Source: JAICTV01 sp035634055 (lineage in GTDB: Bacteria > Planctomycetota > Phycisphaerae > Tepidisphaerales > Tepidisphaeraceae). From it: a stretch of 35,910 bases of DNA. The notes beneath the pieces were generated by a model. It ran no database searches and had not been told where the DNA came from. It saw only the letters and a program-made list of their open reading frames with translations. A program made the translations under genes and the position numbers. This document shows, in pieces, positions 1 to 7,589 of this stretch. Each line of letters begins with the position of its first letter. Position 1 is the stretch's first letter. The stretch is from assembly GCA_035634055.1 (NCBI GenBank), contig DASQDR010000104.1, positions 1 through 35,910 on the forward strand, written 5' to 3'.

Positions 1-647
1 GCCGCCGGCGCCGGAGCGGCTCCGCCCGCCGCGGGAGCGGGCGCCGCGCCGCCGCCGCCCGCGCGGTAGTTGGCGTCCAGGGCGGCGATGACCGATTGGG
101 TCAGGTCCACCTTCTGGCTGGCGTAGATGACGTTGCGCCCGTTGAGGATGGCGCGGAGCTGCTCGACGTTGATCTGCGCCAAATTCTCCGGGAGGTCCGG
201 CCGCTGGTCGGCCAGCACCAGGTCGATGTTCTGCTGCTGCGCGACCTGCTGCGTGGTGGCGATGATCTTGTCGAACAGGATCTTCATCTGCTGCTTCTGC
301 TGCCCCTGGAGCTGCGCCTGGGTGACCTTGCTCCAGGTGTCGAAGCCGAACGCCTCCTGCATGAACGTCTGCTCCGCCTGGGCGTACTGCGGGCTGTCGG
401 TCTTGAGCAGGTCGCGGGCGGCCTGCAGGTCCTTGACCTTGCTCTGCCGGGCCTGCACTTCCTGCTCGAGCGACTTGCGGTCGTTCTCCAGCTTCTGCTT
501 GAGGTCCTTGGTCTCCTGCATCTCGGCGAAGACGCGGGCGGGGTTGACGGTGGCGACGCGGGTGGCGTCCTGGGCGCGGGCGGCCGTGGCGGCGGCCAGC
601 GAGGCGACCAGGGCGGCGACGAGCGCGATGCGACGGGGCATGTTCAT
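1..647 (-). CDS. ompH: OmpH/Skp family periplasmic chaperone (3' end beyond window)
   Basis: The family holds unfolded outer-membrane proteins in the periplasm and hands them to the BAM complex. The start is the first of two close ATGs (MNMPRRIALV), preceded by GGAAAGG at good spacing. A signal peptide follows (hydrophobic run, then AARAQ at about residue 26). The mature part begins TRVATVNPARVF, the usual OmpH beta strand, then a long Gln/Lys/Glu-rich coiled coil (about residues 40-130) and a conserved-looking NIDLVLADQRPDLP segment. The C-terminus runs into an Ala/Gly/Pro tail that is still open at base 1, so the gene is partial. It lies 136 bases downstream of bamA on the same strand, the usual bamA-skp order. 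Identification as OmpH-like is fairly sure; the low-complexity tail is longer than in Skp. Confidence 0.85.
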   Translation of the reverse strand, partial: MNMPRRIALVAALVASLAAATAARAQDATRVATVNPARVFAEMQETKDLKQKLENDRKSLEQEVQARQSKVKDLQAARDLLKTDSPQYAQAEQTFMQEAFGFDTWSKVTQAQLQGQQKQQMKILFDKIIATTQQVAQQQNIDLVLADQRPDLPENLAQINVEQLRAILNGRNVIYASQKVDLTQSVIAALDANYRAGGGGAAPAPAAGGAAPAPA

Positions 648-783
648 GGCGTTCCTTTCCAACTTGAATGAATCGATCGGTCGAGCGTAGTCAGTTGCCT
701 GCGGGCTAAAAGTTACGCGCGGGAGCCTGGCGAACGGGTATCGGTTGCGCGGCGAGCGAGGCGGACCACAAAGGCGCCCCGCG

Positions 784-3222
784 TCACTGTTGAATGCCGA
801 ACGAGAAGCTGAGCCACTCGGTTTCGTCCTCGCCGTCCTTGGTCAGCGGCAGCGCGAAGTCGAGCGCGACGGGCGCCTGTCCGAAGAACGGCAACACCAG
901 CCGGAAGCCGAACCCGACGCTGGAGCGGATTGTACCGATCTCGAATTCGCGCTCAACCGTGCCGACGTCGCTGAAGATGACGCCGCGGAGGTTGTCGCCG
1001 TAAAGCGGGAAGCCGAGCTCGGCCGAGCCGGTGATGGAGAAGTCGCCACCCACCGGATCGTCGTCCAGCCCCGAGCGCGGGCTGATGCCGCGGAAGCGGA
1101 AGCCGCGGATGGTTCCGATGCCGCCGGCGTAGAAGCGCTCGAAGAACGGCGCGGTGCCCCAGATCCAGCCGGCGTCGGCGTGCAGGCCGAGCACCGTGCG
1201 GCGGTCGAGCAGGTCCTCGTAAATCGGAATGAAGTAGTCGTACCCGAGCGTGAGCTTCTGGAAGGTGAAGTCGCCGCCCAGCGCACCGTAGCTCTCCCAC
1301 CCGAGCACCGTCGACGATCCGCGGTACGGCAGCGGCCCGCGGTTGGTGGTGTCGCGGCGCAACTGGAGCATGGCGCTGGTGAGCGTGCTGTGGCCGGCCA
1401 GGGCGAGCACCTCCGGCGCGCGGATGGGGTCGTCCTCGATGTCGTGGACGTTCACGTCCTCGCCGCGCAGGGTGAGGGCGGCGGAGTGGACGTAGTCGAA
1501 GCGCTTGCCGAACGTCACCCGCCCGCCGCCGCGCGTCTCGCGCCAGTGCTCGCGCAGGCGGTCGCGGTAGTAGGCCTCGGCGGTGAAGCTGTACGGCTGG
1601 TCGAACAGCCACGGCTCGCTGAAGCGGATCGACGCGTTGGTCGCCTCGGTGCCGGGCTCGAGGCTGATGCGGAAGTTCTGCCCGGCGCCGATGAACGCGC
1701 GATCGGTGAAGGCGTCGCCCCAACTGTCGGGCCAGTTGGTGATGTCGAAGTTGCGCTGCTCGTAGGTGATGTTGGCGCCGACGCCGCCATTGGAGTTCAC
1801 GCCCGCCCCGACGCCGAACGTCGCGGTGCGCGCCTCGGTCACCTCCACCAGCAGGTCGCGCACCTCCGGGGCGTCGCCGATCGGGGTGATGGTGACGTTG
1901 CTGAAGTACGGCGTGCCGCGCAGGCGGTCGGTGGCGTCGGCGATCTCGGCGGCGTTGTACTTCTCGCCGGCCGACACCCGCATCTCGCGGTAGACCACCT
2001 TCTCCTGCGTGCGCGCGTTCCCCTTGACGATCACGCGCCCCAGGCGGAACGGCTTGCCCTCGGAGATCTGGTAGAGCAGCTCGACGGTGCCCGCCTCCTT
2101 GCGGAAGACGGTCTTGGGCTGGATCCGCAGGTAGTCCGGCGACTGCGACCCCGGCTGGTAGATGAAGCCGAACGGGCTGTACGCACGGACGATCTGCCGC
2201 ACGTCGCGCTGCAAAAGCTCCTGCTCGAAGTACCCGCCCGGCGCCAGCTTCAGGTCGCGGCGGAGCTGCTCCTCGCTCACGCTGGTGTTGCCGCGGAAGC
2301 TCACGCGCTCGACCGTGTAGCGCTTCCCCTCGTCGATCACGAAGGTGACCTTCAGCTCGGTCTGGTCGGGAGACTCGGTGATCTTCCGGCCGACCTTGAC
2401 GTCGAAGAACCCCTTCCCCTCGTAGTACCGCCGCAGCGCGGCCACGTCGTCATCGACCGATTCGGGGTCGAACGTGCCGGGGCGGAAGATCCAGATCCAG
2501 TACTTGGTCTGCACCTGGTCGCGCAGGCGGTCGTCGGAGAACGAGCGGTTGCCGGCGAAGTCCACCTTGCGGACGCGGACGTTGGGGCCCTCGACGATGT
2601 CGAACACCAACTGCCCGGTCTGCGCCAGGTGGTCGCGGTCGACCGTCACGTGGGCGTAGGGAAAGTTCTTTTCCTTGTAAAGCGCCTCGATCGCCTGGCG
2701 GGCGATGGAGATGCGGAAGGCGTCGATGGCCTCCCCCTCGTGCAGGTCGACCACGCCCTGGAGGGTGGGCGTGTCGATGCGGGCGTTGCCGCGATAGCGG
2801 ATCTGCTGGACCTGCTTCTGCTCGGTGACGATGAACGAGACGATCACGCCGGTGGCGGTGGGCTCGGCCTTGGCCTCGACGTTGGCGAACTTTCGCAGTT
2901 GGTAGATCCGCTGGTAGTCCTCCTGCACCGTGTCCGGGTCGAACCGCTCGCCGGCGCGGGTGCGGACGACGTTGAGGATGACGGCGGTGGAGACCTGCGT
3001 GTTGCCCAGGACGCGCACGTCCTCGACGTTGCGCCCGCGGAGCGACGCGTAGGCAAGGGTGCCGGTCCGTGCCGGCCGGGTGGGCGGCGAATCCGCGCCG
3101 GACGGCGACACCGGGCGCGCCTGCGCGCCCGCGACGCGCGGCGCGGCCAAGGCGGGCAACAGCGCGACGGCGGTCAGCAACGGCGCGGTGACGGCGATGC
3201 GGAAGCTGCGTGCCTGGATCAC
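784..3222 (-). CDS. bamA: BamA, outer membrane protein assembly factor
   Basis: BamA is the Omp85-family pore that inserts beta-barrel proteins into the outer membrane. The 812-residue protein has a signal peptide (hydrophobic stretch at about 10-30), POTRA repeats at about 60-470 (units beginning VEDVRVLGNTQVS, VRKVDFAGNRSFS, VERVSFRGNTSVS and LGRVIVKGNART), and a 16-strand-type barrel from about 490 to the end. The diagnostic IRGF motif of the barrel lumen is at 705-708. The start is GTG, chosen because the signal peptide follows at once and no in-frame ATG lies just upstream. Length is typical of the family. An oddity is the C-terminus FSFGIQQ, which lacks the terminal aromatic residue of most barrel signals. 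A consensus-like promoter lies about 90 bases upstream. The window therefore comes from a diderm. Confidence 0.95.
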   Translation of the reverse strand: MIQARSFRIAVTAPLLTAVALLPALAAPRVAGAQARPVSPSGADSPPTRPARTGTLAYASLRGRNVEDVRVLGNTQVSTAVILNVVRTRAGERFDPDTVQEDYQRIYQLRKFANVEAKAEPTATGVIVSFIVTEQKQVQQIRYRGNARIDTPTLQGVVDLHEGEAIDAFRISIARQAIEALYKEKNFPYAHVTVDRDHLAQTGQLVFDIVEGPNVRVRKVDFAGNRSFSDDRLRDQVQTKYWIWIFRPGTFDPESVDDDVAALRRYYEGKGFFDVKVGRKITESPDQTELKVTFVIDEGKRYTVERVSFRGNTSVSEEQLRRDLKLAPGGYFEQELLQRDVRQIVRAYSPFGFIYQPGSQSPDYLRIQPKTVFRKEAGTVELLYQISEGKPFRLGRVIVKGNARTQEKVVYREMRVSAGEKYNAAEIADATDRLRGTPYFSNVTITPIGDAPEVRDLLVEVTEARTATFGVGAGVNSNGGVGANITYEQRNFDITNWPDSWGDAFTDRAFIGAGQNFRISLEPGTEATNASIRFSEPWLFDQPYSFTAEAYYRDRLREHWRETRGGGRVTFGKRFDYVHSAALTLRGEDVNVHDIEDDPIRAPEVLALAGHSTLTSAMLQLRRDTTNRGPLPYRGSSTVLGWESYGALGGDFTFQKLTLGYDYFIPIYEDLLDRRTVLGLHADAGWIWGTAPFFERFYAGGIGTIRGFRFRGISPRSGLDDDPVGGDFSITGSAELGFPLYGDNLRGVIFSDVGTVEREFEIGTIRSSVGFGFRLVLPFFGQAPVALDFALPLTKDGEDETEWLSFSFGIQQ

Positions 3223-3538
3223 TCTGACGCCCGCCCGATCATCGCGTGAGGAAAACTCGATCCACGTTCCCCGCCCGCGCGGTGCACGAGCCCGCTCGGC
3301 GGGTGGGCGAAAGTGTAGCGGTGACGAGGGTTATGTCAAAACGCCCGCCCCCCGCCGCGACAGGCCAGCCGGGGCGCCGAGGCGGCGAGCATCCCCTGCG
3401 GGGCACGGGCCCCGTCACGCGCAGGCCCGGCGGACGGCCCGTCCCGCGCGGCGCGCGTGCGCCCCGGCCCGTCGCCGTTCCGCCCGGCGCGGTCCCGGCC
3501 GGCGCCGGGCAAGCGCAGCACGCCTCGCATAAAGCGGG
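3223..3538. other. Intergenic stretch upstream of bamA
   Basis: This 316-base space separates the AAA ATPase from bamA, both on the minus strand. Besides the bamA promoter it holds a short hairpin (CCCGGC at 3494-3499, GCCGGG at 3504-3509) just after the ATPase stop, without a T tract. An open frame at 3336-3542 gives a very Arg/Gly/Ala-rich product and looks like a by-product of high GC. I see no gene here. Confidence 0.5.
3312..3339 (-). promoter_or_regulatory. sigma70-type promoter of bamA
   Basis: On the minus strand a perfect -35 TTGACA (3339-3334) is followed after 16 bases by TACACT (3317-3312), matching 4 of 6 positions of the -10 consensus. Transcription would begin near 3305, giving a leader of about 80 bases before the GTG start of bamA. 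It is the best sigma70 match I found in the window. Confidence 0.6.
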
Positions 3539-4690
3539 TCACGCGCGGTCAGCGGCTTGGGACCACTCGTTGAAGCGGACGAGCATGTCGGGCGTCACCG
3601 ATCGCTTCACGTCAGACAGCGCGTCGTCGAGCACGGCCGCGGTGATGTCCCCCTCCTGGCCGGCGACGCTGCGCAGGAACGGGATGACGGCCGCGCGGTC
3701 GCAGAGGTACTTGATGTCCGCGCCGCTGTACCCGTCGAGCCGGCGGGCGAGCGCGTCGAGGTCCACGTCGCCGCCAAGCGGGCGCTTGGAAAGGTAGATG
3801 TCCAGCATCTTCCGCCGCGCCGCCAGGTCCGGCAGCGGGATGTAGACCTTCTCGTCGAAGCGGCCGGGGCGAAGCACCGCCGGGTCGAGCTGCCACGGGA
3901 CGTTGGTCGCGCCCATGAAGAGGATGGGCGAGTTCTCCTTCTCGTCGAACCCCTCCATCCCCTGGAGGATCTGCGGGACGACGCGCTGCATCACGCTCGA
4001 TCCCTCGTCGCGCCGCGCGGGCACGAGGGCCTCGATTTCGTCGATGAAGATGATCGAGCGCGGCTCGTTGGCGGCGGCGTCGAAGAGCTTCTTGAGGTTC
4101 TGCTCCGCCTCGCCGACCCATTTGCTCAGCACGTCCGCGGGGGAGATGCGGAAGAAGGTGGCGTCGATCTCGCCGGCGGTCGCCTTGGCGAGCATCGTCT
4201 TGCCGGTGCCGGGCGGGCCGTACAGCAGCACGCCGCCGCCGGCGCGGATGCCGAACTTCTGCGCCAGCTCGGGGTGCTGGAACGGGTAGATCATCTTCAG
4301 GCGGATGTCCTCCTTCACGCCGTCCAGGCCGGCGACGTCATCAAAGCGGAGGTTGGGCTTTTCGTTGACGATCCACTTGTCGGCCCCCTCGCCGCCCTCG
4401 GATTCCTCCGACGCCTGGGCGCGACCGCCGCCGCCGCCGCCGCGCGACGACGGCGGGGTCCGGCGGTTCTCCTTCTTCGCCTGCTCGCAATCCTTGGCCA
4501 GTTCGAGCAGGCGCGCGGCGATCTCCTGCCGGCCGGTGCGCAGCTCCTCGCCCTGCGCGTCCTTGGCCAGTTGCGTCATCGCTCGCGCCGCCTCCAGCAG
4601 GTAGGTGCGGGCGGCGTCCCACTGCATGGCGCGGCGGGCGTCCAGACCCTTCTGACGGTAGCGCTCGAACTGTTCCCAGGTGACGGCCAT
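3539..4690 (-). CDS. Vps4-like AAA ATPase with MIT-like N-terminal domain
   Basis: A 383-residue AAA protein. Residues 4-73 form a predicted three-helix bundle whose pattern (AMQWDAARTYLLEAARAM, then AAARLLELAKDCEQ-like helices) resembles the MIT domain of eukaryotic Vps4. A Gly/Ser/Glu linker (74-110) follows, then one AAA module: Walker A GPPGTGKT 158-165, pore loop KWVG 190-193, Walker B IIFIDE 213-218, sensor GATN 260-263 and arginines 274/277. VYIPLPDLAARRKML and the C-terminal helix (TPDMLVRFNEW) also match Vps4 rather than FtsH or ClpX. The three-stranded beta domain of eukaryotic Vps4 appears absent (about 340-362 is too short). The start was placed at the ATG opening MAVTWEQF because a longer upstream frame adds low-complexity residues; no good ribosome site is visible. 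The AAA assignment is certain, the Vps4/MIT relation likely, the substrate unknown. Confidence 0.85.
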   Translation of the reverse strand: MAVTWEQFERYRQKGLDARRAMQWDAARTYLLEAARAMTQLAKDAQGEELRTGRQEIAARLLELAKDCEQAKKENRRTPPSSRGGGGGGRAQASEESEGGEGADKWIVNEKPNLRFDDVAGLDGVKEDIRLKMIYPFQHPELAQKFGIRAGGGVLLYGPPGTGKTMLAKATAGEIDATFFRISPADVLSKWVGEAEQNLKKLFDAAANEPRSIIFIDEIEALVPARRDEGSSVMQRVVPQILQGMEGFDEKENSPILFMGATNVPWQLDPAVLRPGRFDEKVYIPLPDLAARRKMLDIYLSKRPLGGDVDLDALARRLDGYSGADIKYLCDRAAVIPFLRSVAGQEGDITAAVLDDALSDVKRSVTPDMLVRFNEWSQAADRA

Positions 4691-4776
4691 CGTGGGGGCG
4701 ATGATGCAGGAAGAGCGGCCGGGTTGCCAATTACAAATGCGCCGGCGGATCTCACGCGGCTTCTCGCGCCCGGTTG

Positions 4777-5058
4777 TCACTTCCGCCGTCGCGCGTCGAG
4801 CAGGTGTCGCACGCCGTGCCCGAAGGAGTAGATGCCCAGCCCGCCGATGACCCAGCGGAACCACCATCCCCACAGCACGACGAACAGCATCAGGAAGAAG
4901 ACGCCGAAGCCGAGGAACAGCCACCCGGCAATGCGGTGCTCGCGCGCGGTTGGCTCGCGAAACCAGTCGGGGTCGCTCTCGCTCGGTGCGGGCGTCGGCG
5001 CTGTCATTGGTGCTGGCGGCGGTGCTGTTGGCGGCGGATCGCTCACGTCGAGGATCAT
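4777..5058 (-). CDS. Small two-helix membrane protein, function unknown
   Basis: A 93-residue protein from the ATG that begins MILDVSDPPP. The first 45 residues are Pro/Ala/Ser-rich and polar. Two hydrophobic segments follow (about WLFLGFGVFFLMLFVVLWGW and FRWVIGGLGIYSFGHG), with a basic end (HLLDARRRK). It reads in the same direction as the AAA ATPase, 86 bases upstream of it, and 75 bases after the M24 peptidase stop, so the three may be co-transcribed. The Trp/Gly-rich pair resembles 2TM-type membrane domains, but I do not recognise a family. A longer start 69 bases upstream is possible but adds Arg-rich sequence. Confidence 0.6.
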   Translation of the reverse strand: MILDVSDPPPTAPPPAPMTAPTPAPSESDPDWFREPTAREHRIAGWLFLGFGVFFLMLFVVLWGWWFRWVIGGLGIYSFGHGVRHLLDARRRK

Positions 5059-5133
5059 CTTACGGGCGGCCCGCCGAGGAGCCACCGGACGCCGGTCGAG
5101 AGCGCGAAGTTGTCGAAGGCGGATCAAGGTGGA

Positions 5134-6240
5134 TCATGTCATCTCCAGTGGCGCGCTCAGCATGTTCTCGGCGCTCGACTTGGTGACCCGGTACAAATTT
5201 TCCAGCCGGATGCCGCCGGCCAGGTCCGCGCCGTAGAGGCCGGGCTCGGCGGTGAAGACTTCCCCCTCCATCAGCACGTCGTCCCACTTGGGGTTGAGGT
5301 GCGGGTACTCGTGGGGCTGGAGGCCGACGCCGTGCCCGAGGTGGTGCGGCAGGCCGCCGTCGCGGTGTCGGGCGAGGTGCTCGTCGACGGCCGCGTAAAG
5401 GTCGCGGCAGCGCACGCCCGGGCGCGCCATGCTCTCGACCAGGCGCAGCGCATCGACGATCGCCTGCCACGCGCGGTGCTGGGCGTCGGTCGGGTTGCGA
5501 TCGACCGAGATGGCGCGGCAGGCGTCGGCGAAGTAGTGGCGGTAGCACGGGCCGACGTCCAGGATGTACAGCTCCCCCGCCCGCGCGGTGCGCCCGGGAC
5601 GAGCGGGCCCGCCGCCGACGCCGCAGGCGTAGTCGTTTCCCAGCGGCGCCGTCAGCGGCTCGCCGGCGGCGCGGATGGCGGCGGCGGTCAGCTCGGCGTA
5701 CACGTCCACCTCCGCCACGCCCGGCTCGACGATTTGCCGCGCCCGGCGGTACATCGCATCGGCGCACCCGATCGCCCGGCGCATGAGCGCCAACTCGTCG
5801 GCGTCCTTCACCCGGCGAAGCTGCCAAAGCACCGGATCGATCGGCTCGAGCACCGCCGACTCCGCCAGCATCATCGCCAACGGCGCCGAGACGGCCGACG
5901 CGTCGATTGCGACCGTCTTGGCCCGCGCCCCCTTCAGCACGTCGCGCACCTGCGCCGCCACGATTGCCGGCTGCTCGGAGCGCTGCGTGCCGTTCCAGGT
6001 CGCCTCGTACAAGGCGATCTCGTCCGCCGCCGCCCCTTGAGCCGGGCTGTTGCCGCACGCGAGCCAGGACCGCCCGTCGGCGAAGAGCACCATCGCCGCG
6101 AACTGGAGCCAGTGCGGGTGGAACGCGCTGAGGTAGTAGACGTGATGCGGCGCCGCGACGACCGCCGCGTCCAGCCGACGCTCGTTCATCGCCTTCAGCA
6201 GCCGCCGCTGGCGCTGGCGCGAGAGGTTGGGGTCGAGCAT
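5134..6240 (-). CDS. M24 family metallopeptidase (Xaa-Pro aminopeptidase-like)
   Basis: The family removes N-terminal residues next to proline, or cleaves Xaa-Pro dipeptides, with two metal ions in a pita-bread fold. From the ATG at MLDPNLSRQR the protein is 368 residues: a creatinase-type N-terminal domain (1-145) and a catalytic domain (150-360). All five metal ligands are visible: D228 and D239 (ILDVGPCYRHYFAD), H303 (HHLGHGVGLQPHE), E332 (FTAEPGLYG) and E347 (GIRLENLYRV). Upstream in-frame starts exist, including an ATG at 6255, but they read into an inverted-repeat element, so I prefer 6240. The protein looks catalytically intact and cytoplasmic. It is transcribed away from the membrane-protein gene at 6363. 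Confidence 0.88.
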   Translation of the reverse strand: MLDPNLSRQRQRRLLKAMNERRLDAAVVAAPHHVYYLSAFHPHWLQFAAMVLFADGRSWLACGNSPAQGAAADEIALYEATWNGTQRSEQPAIVAAQVRDVLKGARAKTVAIDASAVSAPLAMMLAESAVLEPIDPVLWQLRRVKDADELALMRRAIGCADAMYRRARQIVEPGVAEVDVYAELTAAAIRAAGEPLTAPLGNDYACGVGGGPARPGRTARAGELYILDVGPCYRHYFADACRAISVDRNPTDAQHRAWQAIVDALRLVESMARPGVRCRDLYAAVDEHLARHRDGGLPHHLGHGVGLQPHEYPHLNPKWDDVLMEGEVFTAEPGLYGADLAGGIRLENLYRVTKSSAENMLSAPLEMT

Positions 6241-6250
6241 GGCGTGGATT

Positions 6251-6356
6251 GTCATTTGTCGAAGGTCACTTGTCACTTGCGTGTGGTCGGTTGTCACGGA
6301 GACAACGGGGGATTCTGCCGTCTTTGACAAGTGACCGGCGACAAGTGACAAATGAC
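6251..6356. repeat. Imperfect inverted repeat, GTCACTTGT family
   Basis: The left arm (6251-6278, GTCATTTGTC...GGTCACTTGTCAC) and right arm (6325-6356, GACAAGTGACC...GACAAGTGACAAATGAC) are near-complementary around a loop that has its own short TTGTC/GACAA pair (6291-6305). The arms repeat the unit (G)TCACTTGT. It fills the space between two divergent genes and so lies in or beside both leaders. Confidence 0.65.
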
Positions 6357-6362
6357 CCTACC

Positions 6363-7001
6363 ATGCCCGACCCCATCGCCACCTCCGCCGACTACGCCGA
6401 CGCGATGATCGTCGCCCGGCGGGCGAAGAACTGGCTGTTCCTGATCCTGCTGATCATGCTGCTGGTGCAACTGGCGATGTTCTTCATTGCCCGCTACACG
6501 ACGCTGATCATCATCGGCGGCGGCACGACGACGCAGCCGGTGGTGTCGCCGTGGCTCGACCGGTTGCACTACCTGAGCGGCGTGAGCACGTTCCTCGGCA
6601 CGCTCCTGCCGCCGCTGCTCGGGGCGGTGCTGCTGCTGATCGTCAACATCATGCTGATCGGGCGGCTGATCGGCGTGGCGCGGGTGACCGGCGCGTTCGT
6701 CTGGTGCCTGCTGCTGGTGCTGATGCTCTTCCCGTGGCAGGCGTTCCTGAACAACGCGAACTTCTCGGCGGCGGAGTTCAAGATCCCCGGCGTGCTCTAC
6801 ACGTGGGACGAGCTGGTGCTGAGCGCCAAGTTCCAGCCGGCGCGGATCGAGGAGCGCATCCTGAAGTGGGCGCGGTTCCTGGTCTTCCCGCTCATCGCGC
6901 TGATCGTGCTGATGATCGTCCAGGTGAAGAGCAACCGCGGCCTGCGGCAGGCGCTGGGCGAGGCGGACCCGGACCTCGGCGAGCCGGAGATCAACGCCTG
7001 A
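6363..7001 (+). CDS. Four-helix integral membrane protein, function unknown
   Basis: A 212-residue protein from the ATG that follows the inverted repeat (MPDPIATSAD). Hydrophobic segments lie at about 23-44, 73-100, 108-128 and 168-188, with a polar loop at 45-70 and an amphipathic region at 131-165. The C-terminal tail is acidic (GEADPDLGEPEINA). There are no recognisable catalytic motifs. The bactofilin-like gene follows after 71 bases in the same direction. Upstream in-frame codons lie inside the repeat element and give an Arg/Ser-rich extension, so I rejected the longer start. The gene is clearly real by its protein-like composition; its role is unknown. Confidence 0.75.
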   Translation: MPDPIATSADYADAMIVARRAKNWLFLILLIMLLVQLAMFFIARYTTLIIIGGGTTTQPVVSPWLDRLHYLSGVSTFLGTLLPPLLGAVLLLIVNIMLIGRLIGVARVTGAFVWCLLLVLMLFPWQAFLNNANFSAAEFKIPGVLYTWDELVLSAKFQPARIEERILKWARFLVFPLIALIVLMIVQVKSNRGLRQALGEADPDLGEPEINA

Positions 7002-7072
7002 CGGAGGCGCGCGCCCACGGCTGATCGGCGCTGACGAAGCGCGCGGGCGCGCTGGCAGGGAGAGGGTCACTG

Positions 7073-7441
7073 ATGCGCGAGGAGCGGGGACAAGTCGCGG
7101 GCGACCTCGTCGTCAGCGAGGCGTACACCCTCTGGGGATCGGTCGGCGGCAACGTCACCGTCGCCGAGGGCGGCAAGTTCTACATGCGCGGCGCGATCTA
7201 CGGTGACCTGATCGTCGAGTACGGCGGCCGGGTCCACATCTTCGGCCGGATCGTCGGAAGCCTCACCGTCAAGCGCGGGTCAAAGGTCATCCACAGCGGT
7301 GTCCTCGGCGGCGACGCCACCAACGAGGGCGGCCGGCTCTACATCGAGAACACCGCCACCATCAACGGCAAGGTCCACACCCTCAAGGGCGAAACCCGCA
7401 TCAGCAAACTCTTCGAAGGCGAACAGCCGGGGGAACGGTAA
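7073..7441 (+). CDS. Bactofilin-like beta-helix protein
   Basis: This 122-residue protein is built of about five repeats of roughly 18 residues, each opening with a G-x-[LV]-x-V strand: GDLVV, GNVTV, GDLIV, GSLTV and GDATN. This is the pattern of a right-handed beta-helix as in bactofilins (polymer-forming cytoskeletal proteins), which assemble into filaments at the cell envelope. Unlike a typical bactofilin it has almost no N-terminal membrane-targeting tail (MREERGQVA) and only a short C-terminal tail. It probably follows the membrane protein in one operon, which may give it an anchor; that is inference. Other small beta-helix proteins are possible alternatives. Confidence 0.6.
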   Translation: MREERGQVAGDLVVSEAYTLWGSVGGNVTVAEGGKFYMRGAIYGDLIVEYGGRVHIFGRIVGSLTVKRGSKVIHSGVLGGDATNEGGRLYIENTATINGKVHTLKGETRISKLFEGEQPGER

Positions 7442-7563
7442 AGAATTTTGGCCACGAATGGACACGAATGAACACGAATGAACGCAAGATTGATCGGCCT
7501 CTATTCAGCGTTTTCTCTCTCCTCGTTCGTGTCCATTCGTGATCATTCGTGGCTAAAGATTTT
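7442..7563. repeat. Imperfect inverted repeat, CACGAATG family (copy 1)
   Basis: The left arm (about 7446-7482) contains GCCACGAATGGACACGAATG followed by two more near-copies of the 10-base unit CACGAATGRA. The right arm (7524-7558) is its complement (CGTTCGTGTCCATTCGTG, then ATCATTCGTGGC). Arms are about 34 bases with few mismatches around a loop of about 40 bases. The element sits between two convergent genes, where the transcript could fold as a two-way terminator. A second copy is at 13202-13320. Confidence 0.85.
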
Positions 7564-7589
7564 CTTCGTGGGCAAGCCGCGGCGGGCGG

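Noticed and set aside
745..3249. Very long open frame antisense to bamA
   Set aside because: It is the mirror of a high-GC gene: it is full of Arg/Ala/Val/Asp with no domain, while the opposite strand encodes an unmistakable BamA.
3336..3542. Short minus-strand frame after the AAA gene
   Set aside because: The product is an Arg/Gly/Ala run with no family or ribosome site; typical of random GC-rich sequence.
7442..7563. CACGAATG repeats as a CRISPR array
   Set aside because: The units are 10 bases with no spacers, appear in inverted arms, and no cas genes are present.
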